Of a stretch of 64,000 bases of DNA, positions 22,275 to 33,474 are shown one piece after another. Within the stretch, counting starts at the first letter, position 1. Each line of letters begins with the position of its first letter. The translations under genes and the position numbers were made by a program. Location of the stretch: contig JANEZZ010002675.1 in the NCBI GenBank assembly GCA_026122225.1, forward strand, positions 496,001 to 560,000. The letters are read 5' to 3'. The DNA is from Heloderma charlesbogerti. Lineage: Eukaryota; Chordata; Lepidosauria; Squamata; Helodermatidae. The notes beneath the pieces are model-generated. The model had not been told where the DNA came from. It ran no database searches and worked only from the letters and a program-made list of their open reading frames with translations.

Positions 22275-22620
22275 TAGGTAGGTTGAAAAAATCCACAATG
22301 GATTCAAATGAGTTTGGATTTCTGTGAATCCAACGTGCAGTGGACTGGCTTTTCCCCAGCTGCGTAGATTCAATGGACTTGCCAACTGGTTGTTGTTGTT
22401 TTACCGGGGGGGGGGGATTCGTGCAAATTCATACTTGTGCAAATTTGCACTTGTGCTAATATGCATTAGGGCAAATGCAGATTAGCACAAGTGGAATGGA
22501 ATTCTTGTACAGCCTTAAAAAAAAATCCAGTCCCATCAATGAGCAGACAATGGAATGAAAGACACCTGACAAGTCACAAAACACAGATGGAACATATTTA
22601 ATAAAATCGGTACGTCCCTA
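22275..22620. mobile_element. hAT-like MITE, TAGG...CGTCCCTA family, decayed
   Basis: Related to 48860-49287 at both ends. The left half shares CAAATGAGTTTGGATTTCTG-type words and the right half shares ATGAGCAGAC, GCCTGACAA-type words, CAAAACACAGATGGA and TCCCTA. The left tip is TAGGTAGG and the right tip CGTCCCTA. Flanks GACATCGT (22267-22274) and GTCATCTT (22621-22628) match at 6 of 8. The centre is AT-rich, with repeated CTTGTGC-AA words. Confidence 0.7.
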
Positions 22621-22704
22621 GTCATCTTACAGAAAGGAATTACTACCTGAATTCAGTTGGTCCATTACAAAGCATTTCTAGGGTCATCCCAGCTGGTACC
22701 TTAA

Positions 22705-22780
22705 GGGTGCAATCCTATGCATGTGTAGACAGGAAAAAGTCCTACAACTCCCAGCATTCCCCAGCCAGCACTCTTTCTGG
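22705..22780. mobile_element. Left half of a palindromic Harbinger-like MITE
   Basis: TAA (22702-22704), then GGGTGCAATCCTATGCATG and the long-core left arm through CCCAGCATTCCCCAGCCAG. The right arm is lost. Confidence 0.7.
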
Positions 22781-22973
22781 GGTTGAGGGGAGTAAAAACT
22801 AAAAAAAAGAAAAAAATGATCTCCTTTTAGAGATAATATCACAGCAAGAATAAATTGCTTTATTTAGCATTTGTGTGTGTTTGTCTTATTTGAATGCACT
22901 GTTTCAATTGTCCTGTTGCTGTTACTTAGTGAGGATTTTTCCTATTGCTAACTGAATTAATTCATTTGTAAAG

Positions 22974-23058
22974 GGTTGTATCCAGTGTTAGTCTAACTTA
23001 AGTCCTATTTATTTAAATGGGTCTAGTCTTAAGTAAGACTAACATTGGATACCACTCT
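22974..23058. mobile_element. Palindromic MITE with GTATCCA tips
   Basis: An 85-bp imperfect palindrome. GGGTTGTATCCAGTGTTAGTC on the left pairs with GACTAACATTGGATACC on the right, and AACTTAAG pairs with CTTAAGT around the centre. A TTA follows near 23057 and a TAA precedes, so a Harbinger-type duplication is possible. Its tips resemble those at 23344, 35609 and 52640. Confidence 0.6.
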
Positions 23059-23343
23059 TAGTGTTCCACTCTAAGTGTTGTATCTGCCTAAGAGATTTCC
23101 TGATTTAGCTCTCAGTGGTGGCTTGGATCTGGAGTGAATCTGATTAAATGCAGACTATTCTACCTTTTCTGTGGCAGTGTTTATGGCAAAGAAATATCAC
23201 ATTTCTTTCCACCAATATCTCATTTGCAGGTAGCCATCTTGTGGAACAATTCAGTCTTTTGATTACAATTCCCTAGAGCCATCTGAAGCCCTCAGTGCAA
23301 TAAAGTTGCACCCACCCACTCCCACTCCCACCATATTGGTGAT

Positions 23344-23626
23344 ATAGGGCTGTATCCAATGCTAGTGGAATCCACTACTAGCACAGTGGGAAACTAGAGG
23401 ATCCTGCAGCAACTGGAAACAAGCAAAACGCTAGTTTGCAGAATGGATCAAGTTAACAGAGCTTTCAGAAGGGAGCTCTGCTGTCCTGTCCCATTCTGGA
23501 AATGTGCATTTCCACTTGTTTCCGGGATTACTGTTGGAAGTGCTAGTTCCTGCTGCACAAGTGGAGGATCCCACAAGTGCAACAGAACCAGCGGGAGCAC
23601 AGCAGCAGTATTGGATACTGCCCTAA
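23344..23626. mobile_element. MITE with GGGC-GTATCCAAT tips
   Basis: Bounded by GGGCTGTATCCAATGCTAG on the left and AGTATTGGATACTGCCC on the right, which are inverted copies. The body of about 280 bp has CACTACTAGCACAGTGG and further short inverted words. A 67-codon frame inside is chance. It is the same tip class as 35609-35889. Confidence 0.65.
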
Positions 23627-25987
23627 GAATTTCTATCCTGTTCTAAAAGCCTAGTGCTAGGTACATACCTTCAGTAAAGGTCGTCTGCTGGAGAGGATGC
23701 CTGGTGAGCAAGGGAGTATGTTTCTGGACCATGGCTACTCTGTCTCTCCACCCACTTTCTCTATGTTGACACTGGACCAAGAACCCAGCTGGAGGCAGCT
23801 GGAAGAGAGTTAAGTGAATAAAAAAAGTTAACTTGAGTCCACAGTGCTGTAGTTGGATCCAAAGCACACATTACATTATAGATATAGCTAGGAACTGTCT
23901 TTTTTCTTTTCTTTTTTGATTCTAGGGTAAGGGCAGGGGACCTGATCCAAATTGGGACCCTAATGTGGTGGAAACAGGGCATTAACCATTTCCTCACACT
24001 GCAGTCCCAATCCAGATAGCCCCCCCCACACACACACCCCTGCAATTATTTTGCTAAATAGTGATCTAATGCTCTTGCATCTTACTTTTGTGTCTAAATT
24101 CGTCTATAGATCATATGGAAATAGCTACAATGCTAATCCACCTTTGGGGAAAATAGGGGAAGTAGTGACTGTTGATACTCTGAAGTTGCTTGACAGCACT
24201 TCTATCTCCCGACAGTAGACACGTGTTTTAATTTTTCATACATCATGTGAATTTTAAGAAAATTTAGCACCTAGGAGTATCCCCACAAGGCCCAAGCATG
24301 GGGAGCAGGGAAGGTGAAGCTTTACCCAAGGGGCTAGGCTTGGGTTGAAATCCCATTACTAAAAGGGAAAAATGAAGCTAAATTGTAAATCATGCTCGAG
24401 GATATTTATGCGTACTTATTTCTCTGTGTATGCAGATCATGTGAGGTCTGATTTGTTGGTGCAACTCAGAAGCAGAGATATTACAGAACAAGCAGCATAC
24501 TGAACAGGAAGCTGCTGAGGCAGAAAGAGATTGTACCGGAAACTCTAGGGCTTGTAGTTTGAGAGGCAGAGACCTTTTCTACACAAGGCTGTTAATCTGC
24601 TGTATCTACTTTTGGTTTTGTCACAGAACTGGGATCTAGCAGTACATGGAGGGTGTTTCCTTTCTCGCTTTTCCGCTACATAACCTCTAGGTTGCACTGT
24701 GATATCGCAGAATAGTGCAAGTACACAAGTGGAAAAAAAGTTTTCTTTCGCTTCTACAAATAGTACCACATTTTCCCTGTTCTAAAAAAACTTGCAGAAA
24801 GTACTGTTCAAAAACAGAGGTGACACTGGAGGGTTACGATGTTGTCTAAAGAACCCGTAAATGACTGTGACTAAGGAACGATGAATGCACAATACATGCT
24901 TTGTGTAGAAAGCTCAGATAGGTGTGTGGGACTATATGTAAAATGATATCTCAAGAACTGTAAGTGCCAGAGTTCCTTACCATTCCTAGAACATATATGA
25001 ACAAATGACTAAGGCATCCAATTTCCAGCATGTGTAGAAGAACTAATCCTAGATCCCAGGGTGCCCAACAAGCATTTGTCACTTGGGGATAATTAATAAA
25101 CATAGATGCCATACTGAGATTCTGGCTGTAAATACAAATCAGGCAGCCAGGAATGTTAGAACCAGTCAACCCCGCCCCCAGTCTTTCAGAACAGAGGGCC
25201 TTTCATGGGATGGGGAAGAGGCTGGAGCAAATTGGCCCAGAGGCCACACTCTCAAAAGCTGTTCCCACAATTGCTAACACAGTTCAGATTTACATTGCAT
25301 GCTTTAGGTTGCGGGCTGCCAAAAGCCTGAGTCTGTGTGGCTGGGTTTCTGTGTTTACAGCATTATTAACATAGCAGCAATATAGAGTTCCAGCCACATG
25401 GAAGCAGCTTTAGTGATAATTATCTCACTAGGTAACATATACCTTAAGATTTTACAGTTTGCTTCATACAGGTTTGTTAGCCTTAAATACAGAAATGGAG
25501 TGGGTAGCTACAGCATGTTAAGAACAGAACTGTGCACTGCTCTTGACATTAAATGTTAGCTTCACATTTTGTGGTACCTTTAAACAGTGGATTAGATAAC
25601 ACCATAGGGATGACCTAGAAACAGGCATTACCTCAGCAGGCCAAATAATAAGGGACATTTTACAGGAGATGTAGGTTTTCCATCAGTTCTACTGTTGTAT
25701 AAGATAGTTGATTACAAATATTGGCAGTGTAGATAGAGTAAATTGGATTTCCAGAAGATTGTGAATGGAAATGCATTTTGCTGTAGGTCAGTGAAAATAG
25801 GTCCTCGAGATTTCTCCTGGAAATTTTCAAGAACTTCCTTTGCTTTATTATGACATGTGATGAGAAGAGGCTGAGTATTAGATATTATTTCATATTCTAA
25901 TCACTATACAGCCTAGGACTGTTACACTTGGAAAACATTTAAGGTCCAGTTTTTGTGAAGAGTTAATGAGCTAATTTCTTAGTGGTC
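23627..25987. other. Spacer, nothing recognised
   Basis: About 2.4 kb of moderately AT-rich DNA with no gene. C-rich runs occur near 24021-24040. Short frames on both strands lack family resemblance. Confidence 0.4.
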
Positions 25988-25990
25988 TTA

Positions 25991-26079
25991 CAATTCAACC
26001 CTATACATGTCAACTTAGGAGTAAAACCCAATGACTTCAATAGAACTTACTATAAGTAAGTGACTATAGGATTGTAGTC
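25991..26079. mobile_element. Harbinger-like MITE (short core)
   Basis: Flanked by TTA on both sides (25988-25990, 26080-26082). It shows CAATTCAACCCTATACATG and CTATAGGATTGTAGTC as decayed tips around the core AGTAAAACCCAATGACTTC. Confidence 0.65.
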
Positions 26080-26082
26080 TTA

Positions 26083-27400
26083 CTCTTTCCCCTCAACCTG
26101 CTGTCCTTTATATGCATATTTTCTCCTTTTAGAAAACAACAACAACATATGATCTTGTGGTGATGTCTGTTTCCAAACAGGAGCACTTCAAATGCTTCTT
26201 TCGAAAAATCAAATCATGTGGAAACAGACTTGCAGGGATGCAAAATTCCATTTGTCATTACTGACTTGATTCCTCCCTCTCCCCCAAATTATTAAAAAGA
26301 TGGAATTTCACTACAACTTTAATTTGTAGTAGTAATAGTAGTAGTAATAATAATGACAAACCAAGGAAATGGTTTACCTCAGAATGTTTATTCTTCCTAC
26401 TATTTGAAGTGGTATTTCCAGCCTGTTGATATCATGCTGTAATATCTCGTGCTCTGGAGTCATCTTACTGACTCAACCTAATGGTGAAGTTGTTTGACTA
26501 GTGAATTGAAGCAGGAAGCATACGTAATGCATACACATGTCCCTTTGATTGAATTTCTTTGCAATAAATGGTTGGCAGTGATATGAAGGCTCTGAATCTA
26601 TTAAATCAGGCTGTGCTGATGAAGGCTTATGAACAAATTAAATTTCACATGGAAACCATGAAGTGGTCACTTAGCAATGGGAGCAGGTGTTTAACAACTG
26701 TAGGTTTAACCACTTCGAGCAGGTGTAGACATAACAGATTATATTTCATGGGCATTAGACTCACAAACTTTCGACAAAAGTTGCACTTCCCAAGCCTCAA
26801 ACTGAAAAGGGCATCAATCTCTTTCTCTCTGTTTGTATTGACAAAAAGTTTATTGTTTCGGATATGCTGATAATTTGTGAAAGATTGCCCATCTCCCAGA
26901 CAAGTGTTCTCTGGGTTTGGTTTTAACAGCAAGAAAAAAGAATTCTGCTGGTTCAGGTTCTTTATGATTAGTTTATTGAAGCTGAGCACATCCCCTAGTA
27001 CTCCTGAATATATTCAACACTTTCATCAAATTATAATGCTTGGTATACAACAAAATGCATGAGATGCAAAGGGAACATTTTCCATCGAGAGCCTTTGTTA
27101 TCTCTCTCTCTGTCTCTCTATACAATCATCCATCTAATTTCAGGTTTAGTACCACTAATATCAGCGTTCATACCAGTTGGGAGAACAGCTTTTAAACAAT
27201 ATGTAATAGCATCTGTCATAAAGGAAGTTGTCTTCTTTGGTATCTATTATCTATGTAAAGCCTCTATGAATTCTCATATCAGCATTCTAAAGAGTGGTAA
27301 TTCCTACTATTATAGTCTTAATATTGGCAACATTTCTGATATGTATTAGGGAGCTGGTCTGCACATTCCTTTCACCAACAGGAAAAGCATCTCAATTTTA
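26083..27400. other. AT-rich spacer with a trinucleotide tract
   Basis: About 1.3 kb, AT-rich. A short (AGT/AAT)n tract lies at about 26325-26352. A 100-codon plus frame (26568-26870) overlaps a 114-codon minus frame (26645-26989); neither shows a domain. Confidence 0.4.
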
Positions 27401-27780
27401 TTTATGTATTTCCATCCATTCCATTCATATCCCACCCTTCATAAAAATCCCTGGGTTAGTAGCAACAATGTTAAAACTATGATAAAACAATACAATTCAA
27501 TATATAAACATATAACAAAAGCAATAAAACAGTCAGCAGCGAGACTGATTGCAGCAGCAACTAAACACTCATAAATGTCCAGGTAAACAGATGGTTCTTA
27601 GCCCGCTGCCAAAATGTCAATAAAGTTGGTGCCAGACCTCTTGGGAGAGGACTTTCCAAAGTTGGGGCAGCCCCACAGTGAAGGCCCTATTTCATTTCAC
27701 TGCCCCGTGTACTCCATGGTGAGTTCCCCCTCCCCTATCATGAAACAGAACTTACCATAATTCATCTGTCACGTGTTTCC
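27400..27780 (-). mobile_element. 3' end of an L2-like LINE
   Basis: Read on the minus strand, this segment has the end of the ORF region (GGAAAGTCCTCTCCCAAGAGG, then words for a K/N-H-L-F-T-W terminus), the TTGTTATATG-rich 3' UTR and the GGGTGGGATATGAATGG motif before the tail. Heavily decayed and 5'-truncated. Confidence 0.65.
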
Positions 27781-27980
27781 ACACTTATAGCTCTATCTAT
27801 CTGGGGGTAAGGCAGTTTTTCCTAGTGTGCATTTGCCCACCCTTGCCCACTGTAGCACCAAGCTATAACAACAAAGAACATACATCATGGGGCTGCAGTC
27901 TTAATAGCAAATTAATTCCATGAACAGAGTTCTGTGTAAACATCCTTAGGATTGCACTGTAAGGTGATAATTTGTATTCT

Positions 27981-28297
27981 TGTGGTTAAGACGCTGAACT
28001 GCAGACCGGAAGGTCACCAGGACAGCAGTTCGAGATCCGAGTGCTGCATGATGGAGTGAGCTCCCATCTTCAGTCCCAGCTCCTGCCAACCTAGCAGTTT
28101 GAAAACAAGAAATTGCAAGTAGATAAATAGGTACCGCTTCAGCGGGAAAGGTAACAGCATTCCGCACACCTCAGTGTTCAGTCATGCCGGCCAGATGACT
28201 ACGGAAGCGTCTTTGGACAGCACTGGCTCTTCGGCTTAGAAATGGAGATGAGCACCACACCCTAGTCGGACACGATTGGTTGGGGACACCTTTACCT
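27981..28297 (+). mobile_element. Sauria-type SINE, 5'-truncated
   Basis: Second copy of the SINE at 2251-2587. It lacks the first half of the tRNA-like head, starting at GTGGTTAAGACGC, but keeps the B box AGTTCGAGATCC near 28024-28035. The body is well conserved and the BovB-like tail GTCGGACACGATTGG is present near 28264-28280. It has more substitutions than the first copy, and I could not confirm a target duplication. Confidence 0.85.
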
Positions 28298-28304
28298 TTT
28301 TATA

Positions 28305-28699
28305 CTCTGTATAGCCATTTAGAAAGCTACTTGTTAGAACACTTTTATCTTCTTTAAAGTCTTCAGAATTTTTACAGTTTGTTTCCCTTGGTAAGATGAA
28401 CACAACTGCAACATGCTTTTTTCAGAACCTCATCAGTGTTTTCTAATCAAAAGAACATTTTTAAATACCTATATATGTGACATTGTTGTTTGCCAATGCC
28501 TATCTTTCATAACAGAAAAAATTTCAAGTAAAGACAAATATCTCAATTAAGCAGTTTTGTATTGCAAAGCACAACCTACTTGGAGCATTCTCATTTGAAT
28601 ATTGTTTATTTAATTAACTCCCTGTATCAACTGTTCAAAGTTTAATGTTCAGCTGGCTGTGAATAATGAGGGAAATGACACACTGAATTATAAAGTAGG
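28305..28699. other. AT-rich spacer
   Basis: About 400 bp between the SINE and the LINE. No feature is recognised. Confidence 0.4.
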
Positions 28700-29764
28700 A
28701 GATTATAAGGAAACACCACTCTGAGTGGGTTGCCACTCTTGGTAACATGAACCAGGACAGAAGACGGCTGGAGCATAAGTGGCATAAGACTCGGCATGAA
28801 GGTGATTTAGCATGCATAGCAGCGTATAATCGCACCTACTGCATGACAATGAAGGCAGCAAAGAAGACTTACTTTGTCACCTCCATCGCATCCTTGAGTA
28901 GCCATCCAGTTGAGCTTTTATGAGTGGTTTGGGGGTTGCTTTCATCAAACGCGGTGAACCCAACACTGGAACCTTCAGAGGTCCACTGTGATGAGTTTGT
29001 TATACACTTCACGGATAAAATCACTCACTTTCATGCTGACTTGAACACCACTATTGATGCAATGTCTGTTGAGGTGTCCAGTGCATCATCTTATCCTGTT
29101 TTGTGGGATCAATTTCAGTTTTTATAGCCTGAGGATGTGGATAAGACACTTGCATCTGTATGACCCACCACTTGCTCTCTTGACCCTTGCTCTTCATGGC
29201 TTATTTGAACTAGCTGTGGAGGACTGACCAGATGGATCAGGGGAGTGGTGAATGCATCATTGTGTGATGGTGTAGTCCCTACTGCCTTGAAGGAGGCAGT
29301 GGTGCGACCACTACTGAAAAAACCCTCCCTGGATCCAGAGATCTATCATCCAGTCACAAACATTCTGTTCCTGAGTATGGCGCTTGAGAGAGCAGTGGTG
29401 TTCCACCTGCAGGCACTCTTGAATGAAATTGATTATCTGGATCCCAGTCTGGATTCAGGCCTGCTTTTGGAATCGGCCTTGATCACTGTGATGAATGACC
29501 TTATTTGGAAGAGGGACAGGGGAATGAGACTTCTTGATCTCTCAGAAGCTTTTGATACTGTTGACCATGGTATCCTCCTGGACCGCCTCTGTGTGTTGGG
29601 AGTTGGAGGTACAGAGGTTCAACTTGTACTTGGGGGTTCTACTACAGTTGTTCAGCTCATACTTGGGGTTTTGTTTCCAGAGAATAGCATTGGGTGACTG
29701 CACCTTGGCCCCATGGTAGCTGAACTCTGGGGTGCCACAGGGCACCATCTTGTCCCCAGTGTTA

Positions 29765-29823
<59 letters not shown>

Positions 29824-30880
29824 GCTGTTGGGAAGGGTCATCAGGAGATTTGGGGCAAGGTGTCACCGGTATGCTAATGACACCCAGTTCTGTTTCTCTG
29901 TGACATCTGAATCGGGAAAGGCTGTGCACATTCTGAATCAGTGCCTGGATGAGGTTATGGCTTGGATGACGGCTAATAAATGGAAGCTGAATCCCAATAA
30001 GACAGAGATCCTATGGGTTGACAGTTCCCAGGTCTGGGAATTAGGTTGTTTGCCTGTTCTAGATGGAGTTGCACTTCCTCTGAAAAAGCAGGTATGTAGT
30101 TTTGGGGTACTCCTAAATCCATCTTTGTCACTGGAGACCCAGGTGGCCTTGGTGGCCTGGAGCACCCATTATCGGCTTCAGTTGGTATGCCAACTATGCC
30201 CATTCCTGGATAGGGATAGCCTAGCCACAGTGATCCATGCACTGGTAACTTCACAATTAGATTATTGTAATGTGCTCTGTGTGAGGCTGTTCTTGTGCCT
30301 GGTTCAAAAGCTGCAGCTCATGCAGAATGCAGCAGTGAGGGTGCTCACTGGAACACCCAGCTATACTCACATAAGATCTGTGTTAAAAGAACTGCACTGG
30401 CTGCCTATTAGCTACTGAGGCATGTTCAAGGTTATGTTATTGATATACAAAGCCCTAAACAACTTGGGACCAGGCTGTGTAGCAGATTGCCTTCCCTTAT
30501 ATATATCCTAATAACCTTTAAGATCATCAGAGGAGGCCTTGCGGATCATTTCAAACTTAACAGAATGTCACCATGCAATACCTCAACAGTGGGCCTTCTC
30601 GGTAGTGGCACCCACCCTTTGGAAAACCCTCCCTCATGCAGTTTAGGAAGCAGAAAATGTGACATCTTTCAAATGCCTCCTGAAAATGTACTTGTTCACC
30701 CAGCCTTTCCCCAGCTTGTAGTTAACCATGCTGCTTGTATTGCTCCTGTTGTAATTGGAATTTGTTTTAGTATTATATTTTAAATGTGATTTTAATATTT
30801 ATATGTAAACCACTTAGGGATTTTATTATATTTAGTGGTATATAAATGTCAGTAAATAAATAAATAAATAAATAAATGGG
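28700..30880 (+). mobile_element. L2-like LINE, reverse transcriptase with (AT)n expansion
   Basis: A plus-strand non-LTR retrotransposon of the CR1/L2 group. Pieces in order: the linker (28850-29130, KAAKKTYFVTSIAS- and HCDEFVIHFTDKI-like), the N-terminal reverse transcriptase (29245-29697, with AFDTVDHGILL), and the palm and thumb (29732-30418). The catalytic box reads YANDT in place of the usual YADDT. Conserved C-terminal words are VTSQLDYCNV, LQLMQNAAVRVLTG and ELHWLPI. The 3' UTR ends TATAAATGTCAGTAAATAAATA in a (TAAA)n tail at 30850-30878. An (AT)n tract at 29768-29820 lies inside the coding region. Multiple frame breaks and the D-to-N change mean it is dead. The clade name L2 is from memory of similar proteins and could be a close sister lineage. 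Confidence 0.85.
29768..29820 (+). repeat. (AT)26 inside the LINE coding region
   Basis: A pure AT dinucleotide run that starts at the codons for N-I-Y and ends at the ATG of the M-K motif of the reverse transcriptase. It adds alternating Ile-Tyr codons without breaking the frame. Confidence 0.95.
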
Positions 30881-31483
30881 CCAAACCTGTTATTATCGTG
30901 GGCCAGGACCCGAAACCCTCATCCTCAGATGATCCCAACTCTTGTTCTCATAAGAAGAGGCTCCAGAGTTAATGGTTCAGGGAGGTGGGACCCTCATGAC
31001 ATCTTTCTGCGGCAGAGTAATTTCCCAGTTACTCTGCCTCAGAAAGATGTCATGAGGGTCCCACCTCCCTAAGACCCAGTTCTTCAAAAACACCCTCAAG
31101 TATTGGCTCCCCTGCATCCAGAGGAGGTCACATTTCCATCCTCAGACCCTGAGGATTCAGGCCATGAGGACTCTAGCATACCCCAACAACTCCCATATTG
31201 TCACAGGCTGAGATTGCTAAAGTAGGTCAGGCCCCTTTAAGAGACCAAGCATCAGTCAGTATGGAGGTGGGGCCAACCATCCTAAAAGCAGACAAACTCC
31301 TATTTAGGCCTCAGTCTTGCTCTGCTCCTTGTTGGAGCAACATACAAATTGGTTTCCAGTACCAGCACTACTCAGAGCTCTCCATGGTGCTGATCTCATC
31401 TGTCTCGTTTACGTAAAAACCTGACCTAACCTGAACCCTGCTCAAGATATGATCCACAGCAGATTCCTCCAACTCAGGCTAGA
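30881..31483. repeat. Unclassified repeat-like block with strong hairpin
   Basis: GC-richer DNA following the LINE tail. Its core is an inverted repeat: arms 30979-31020 and 31029-31070 (42 bp each, one mismatch) around an 8-base loop TTTCCCAG. The part at 31200-31440 has a GCCCCTTTAAGAGACC word and a GTAAAAACCTGACC word that remind me of squamate LTR ends, but no TG...CA ends or duplication could be defined. Confidence 0.5.
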
Positions 31484-31491
31484 GTGCCAGG

Positions 31492-31866
31492 TAGGGAAAT
31501 CTGCCACGGACTCAAATGAGGCTGGATTCTTTGGAATCTGGCCTCCGGAATCCATGGCGGAATGGCTCCACTTACCTCTGCTCCAGGAGGATTCTGGCCG
31601 GAATGGCACTCCGGCTCCGGAATGCTGGCGATATGGTGATTATCTGCCATTACCATATCCCCAGCGCTCCGGAGTCGAGTGCCGTTCCAGGCAGAATCCT
31701 CCTGGAATGGAGGTAAGTGGAGCAAGTGGCATGGAGCAGGAGTGTGACTCTGTGGAATCCTCGTGGAGTGGAGCCACTCCAGAGGATCCTGGGGGGAAGA
31801 ATGGACTGACTCCCCCCCGGGCAGATTCCCCACCGGAACAGAAGGTGGGGAATCCATACATCCCTA
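31492..31866. mobile_element. hAT-like hairpin MITE with exact 8-bp TSD
   Basis: A 375-bp element flanked by the exact duplication GTGCCAGG (31484-31491, 31867-31874), with tips TAGGGAAATC and CATCCCTA. It shares the word CTCAAATGAGGCTGGATTC with the left halves of 22275 and 48860, so it is the same hAT-like family. Its middle is a long imperfect hairpin (arms about 31565-31640 and 31649-31723). The frames of up to 143 codons on both strands arise from this GC-rich hairpin and are not genes. Confidence 0.85.
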
Positions 31867-31874
31867 GTGCCAGG

Positions 31875-32235
31875 CATTAGCAGAACCCATGGCCTGAAAT
31901 GGTACAGTTATCCAGTTAAATACCATTAGTGACATAATTATTCCTCTGCAGTTCATCTTTGCATTAACTTCATGTTGAGTAGAACCCAGACAAAGTGTCA
32001 TTTTCTTTAATTATGCCATGTCACCAATAATTTATGAGCTAGCATGCTGGATTATATTTTCTGCTCTGATAATTCTGTGACGTTTTAAAACTGAAATATT
32101 TCATTATATCAAAAGCTATGAGGTCGATTTTAAAACACTGAGGGAAATGACCCTACCCTTTAAGACTGACAGAAGACAATTGAATGAACCCAGATAACCT
32201 GAAAAGAGTATGTAAAAAAAATATGTCACATGTCC
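31875..32235. other. AT-rich spacer
   Basis: About 360 bp. No gene or repeat recognised. Confidence 0.4.
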
Positions 32236-32730
32236 CTAAGATCAACCTCTGTACCAGAGGACTGGAGAATGGCTAATGTAACACCAGTTCTTAAAAAGGG
32301 ATCCAGGGTGGATATGGGAAATTACAGGTCAGCTTAATGGGTGGGTAAACTGGTTGAAAGTGTTATTAAAGTTAAAATTAGTAAACATATAGGACAAGCC
32401 CTGCTGAAAAAGTATCTACATGGCTTCCACAAAGGCAAGTTGTGTCTCACTAACCTTTTAGAGTTCTTTGAGAGTGACAGTAAACATGTGGTCAGGGGAG
32501 ATCTGGTAGACACTATTTACTTGGACTTCCAAAAGGCTTTTGACAAAGTCCCACCAAAGACTCCTGAGCAAAACTTGGCAGTTGTGGAATAGGAGGAGAG
32601 GTCCTCTTATGGATCAGTAACTGATTAAAGAACAGAAAGCAGAGAGTAGGAATAAATGGCAAATTATCCCAATGGAGAGATGTAAACAGTGGGGTCCCAC
32701 AGGGATCTGTATTGGGACCAATGCTTTTCA
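32236..32730 (+). mobile_element. CR1 LINE fragment (reverse transcriptase)
   Basis: A plus-strand CR1-type fragment. The sequence encodes a PEDWRMANVTPVLKKGS-like segment, then (32341-32592) GFHKGKLCLTNLLEF and IYLDFQKAFDKVPP, and finally a [17 protein letters not shown] box near 32690-32725. Stops and frameshifts separate these. It is truncated on both sides; the catalytic YADD part is absent. Confidence 0.85.
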
Positions 32731-32816
32731 ACTTGCTTTTCAACTGCAAATACCACTATGAGGGCATTTGTCAGTTGGGCAGTATATAAATCGATCAAAT
32801 AAATAAATGAATAAAA
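32731..32816 (+). mobile_element. L2-like LINE 3' tail
   Basis: GGGCAGTATATAAATCGATCAAATAAATAAATG is the standard end of the L2-like LINEs here (compare 30830-30878). It abuts the CR1 fragment, so either a rearrangement joined them or one inserted beside the other. Confidence 0.6.
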
Positions 32817-33095
32817 TATGTTGTTTAAAATTAATGTTTGATTTACAGGAAGATAAATTTATTGTGAGGGTAGAAAACAGAAATGTAGAGGAGCAGGTGT
32901 GGAAAAAGAAAGGAAGCTCTGGCTAGTGGACAGGAATTGTTGCCATAACACAGCTGAATTAGTAAGAAACACCTCCACCTTCATAAAGTTCTCTGGTTCC
33001 TACCCAAGGGTGCTGTAAGTGAATGAACACAATACTAAAAAGATAAATAACAGATGTTCAAGTTGCTGCATCTGACTTGTAATGTTTGTTGCATC

Positions 33096-33466
33096 TAGGG
33101 TTGCCACTTACACATCACCACAAAAGAGGGAATGCATCACCACAACAGAAGACAAAAGATGGTATAGATTTGCATATGCAAATGTATATGTATAGATGCA
33201 GATGTAGAAGTAATCACTATAATTTAAATACATTACAATACATCTCACCATAGAGGGGAAGACTGTGACCAGCCCATCTGTGTACCTGCTGTCAGTCTGC
33301 TGTCCAGGAGCTACCTGATGATGGGCAACTTCAAGGCCCTTGCTCTCCCTTATGGCATCTATCTTTAAACCTGACTGGGGGTGGATGGTCTTCAAACAGA
33401 GCTTCTCTCTGACACCCCTAAAAATAAAGGGCTGTCCTCCATAATGCAGGATGCATAGCCATCCTA
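33096..33466. mobile_element. hAT-like MITE with octamer palindrome
   Basis: A 371-bp element with tips TAGGGTTGCCA and GCATAGCCATCCTA. Flanks GTTGCATC (33088-33095) and GTTGGATC (33467-33474) match at 7 of 8 bases. Near its left side is the 16-bp palindrome ATTTGCATATGCAAAT (33168-33183). A second copy lies at 7505-7840. It has no transposase; the 126-codon minus frame across it is chance. Confidence 0.75.
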
Positions 33467-33474
33467 GTTGGATC

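Noticed and set aside
30881..31483. Possible solo LTR after the L2-like LINE
   Set aside because: Some words are LTR-like, but I found no TG...CA ends with matching flanks.
31449..31880. Overlapping frames of 143 and 127 codons on both strands
   Set aside because: They lie in the GC-rich hairpin MITE, where stop codons are rare on both strands.
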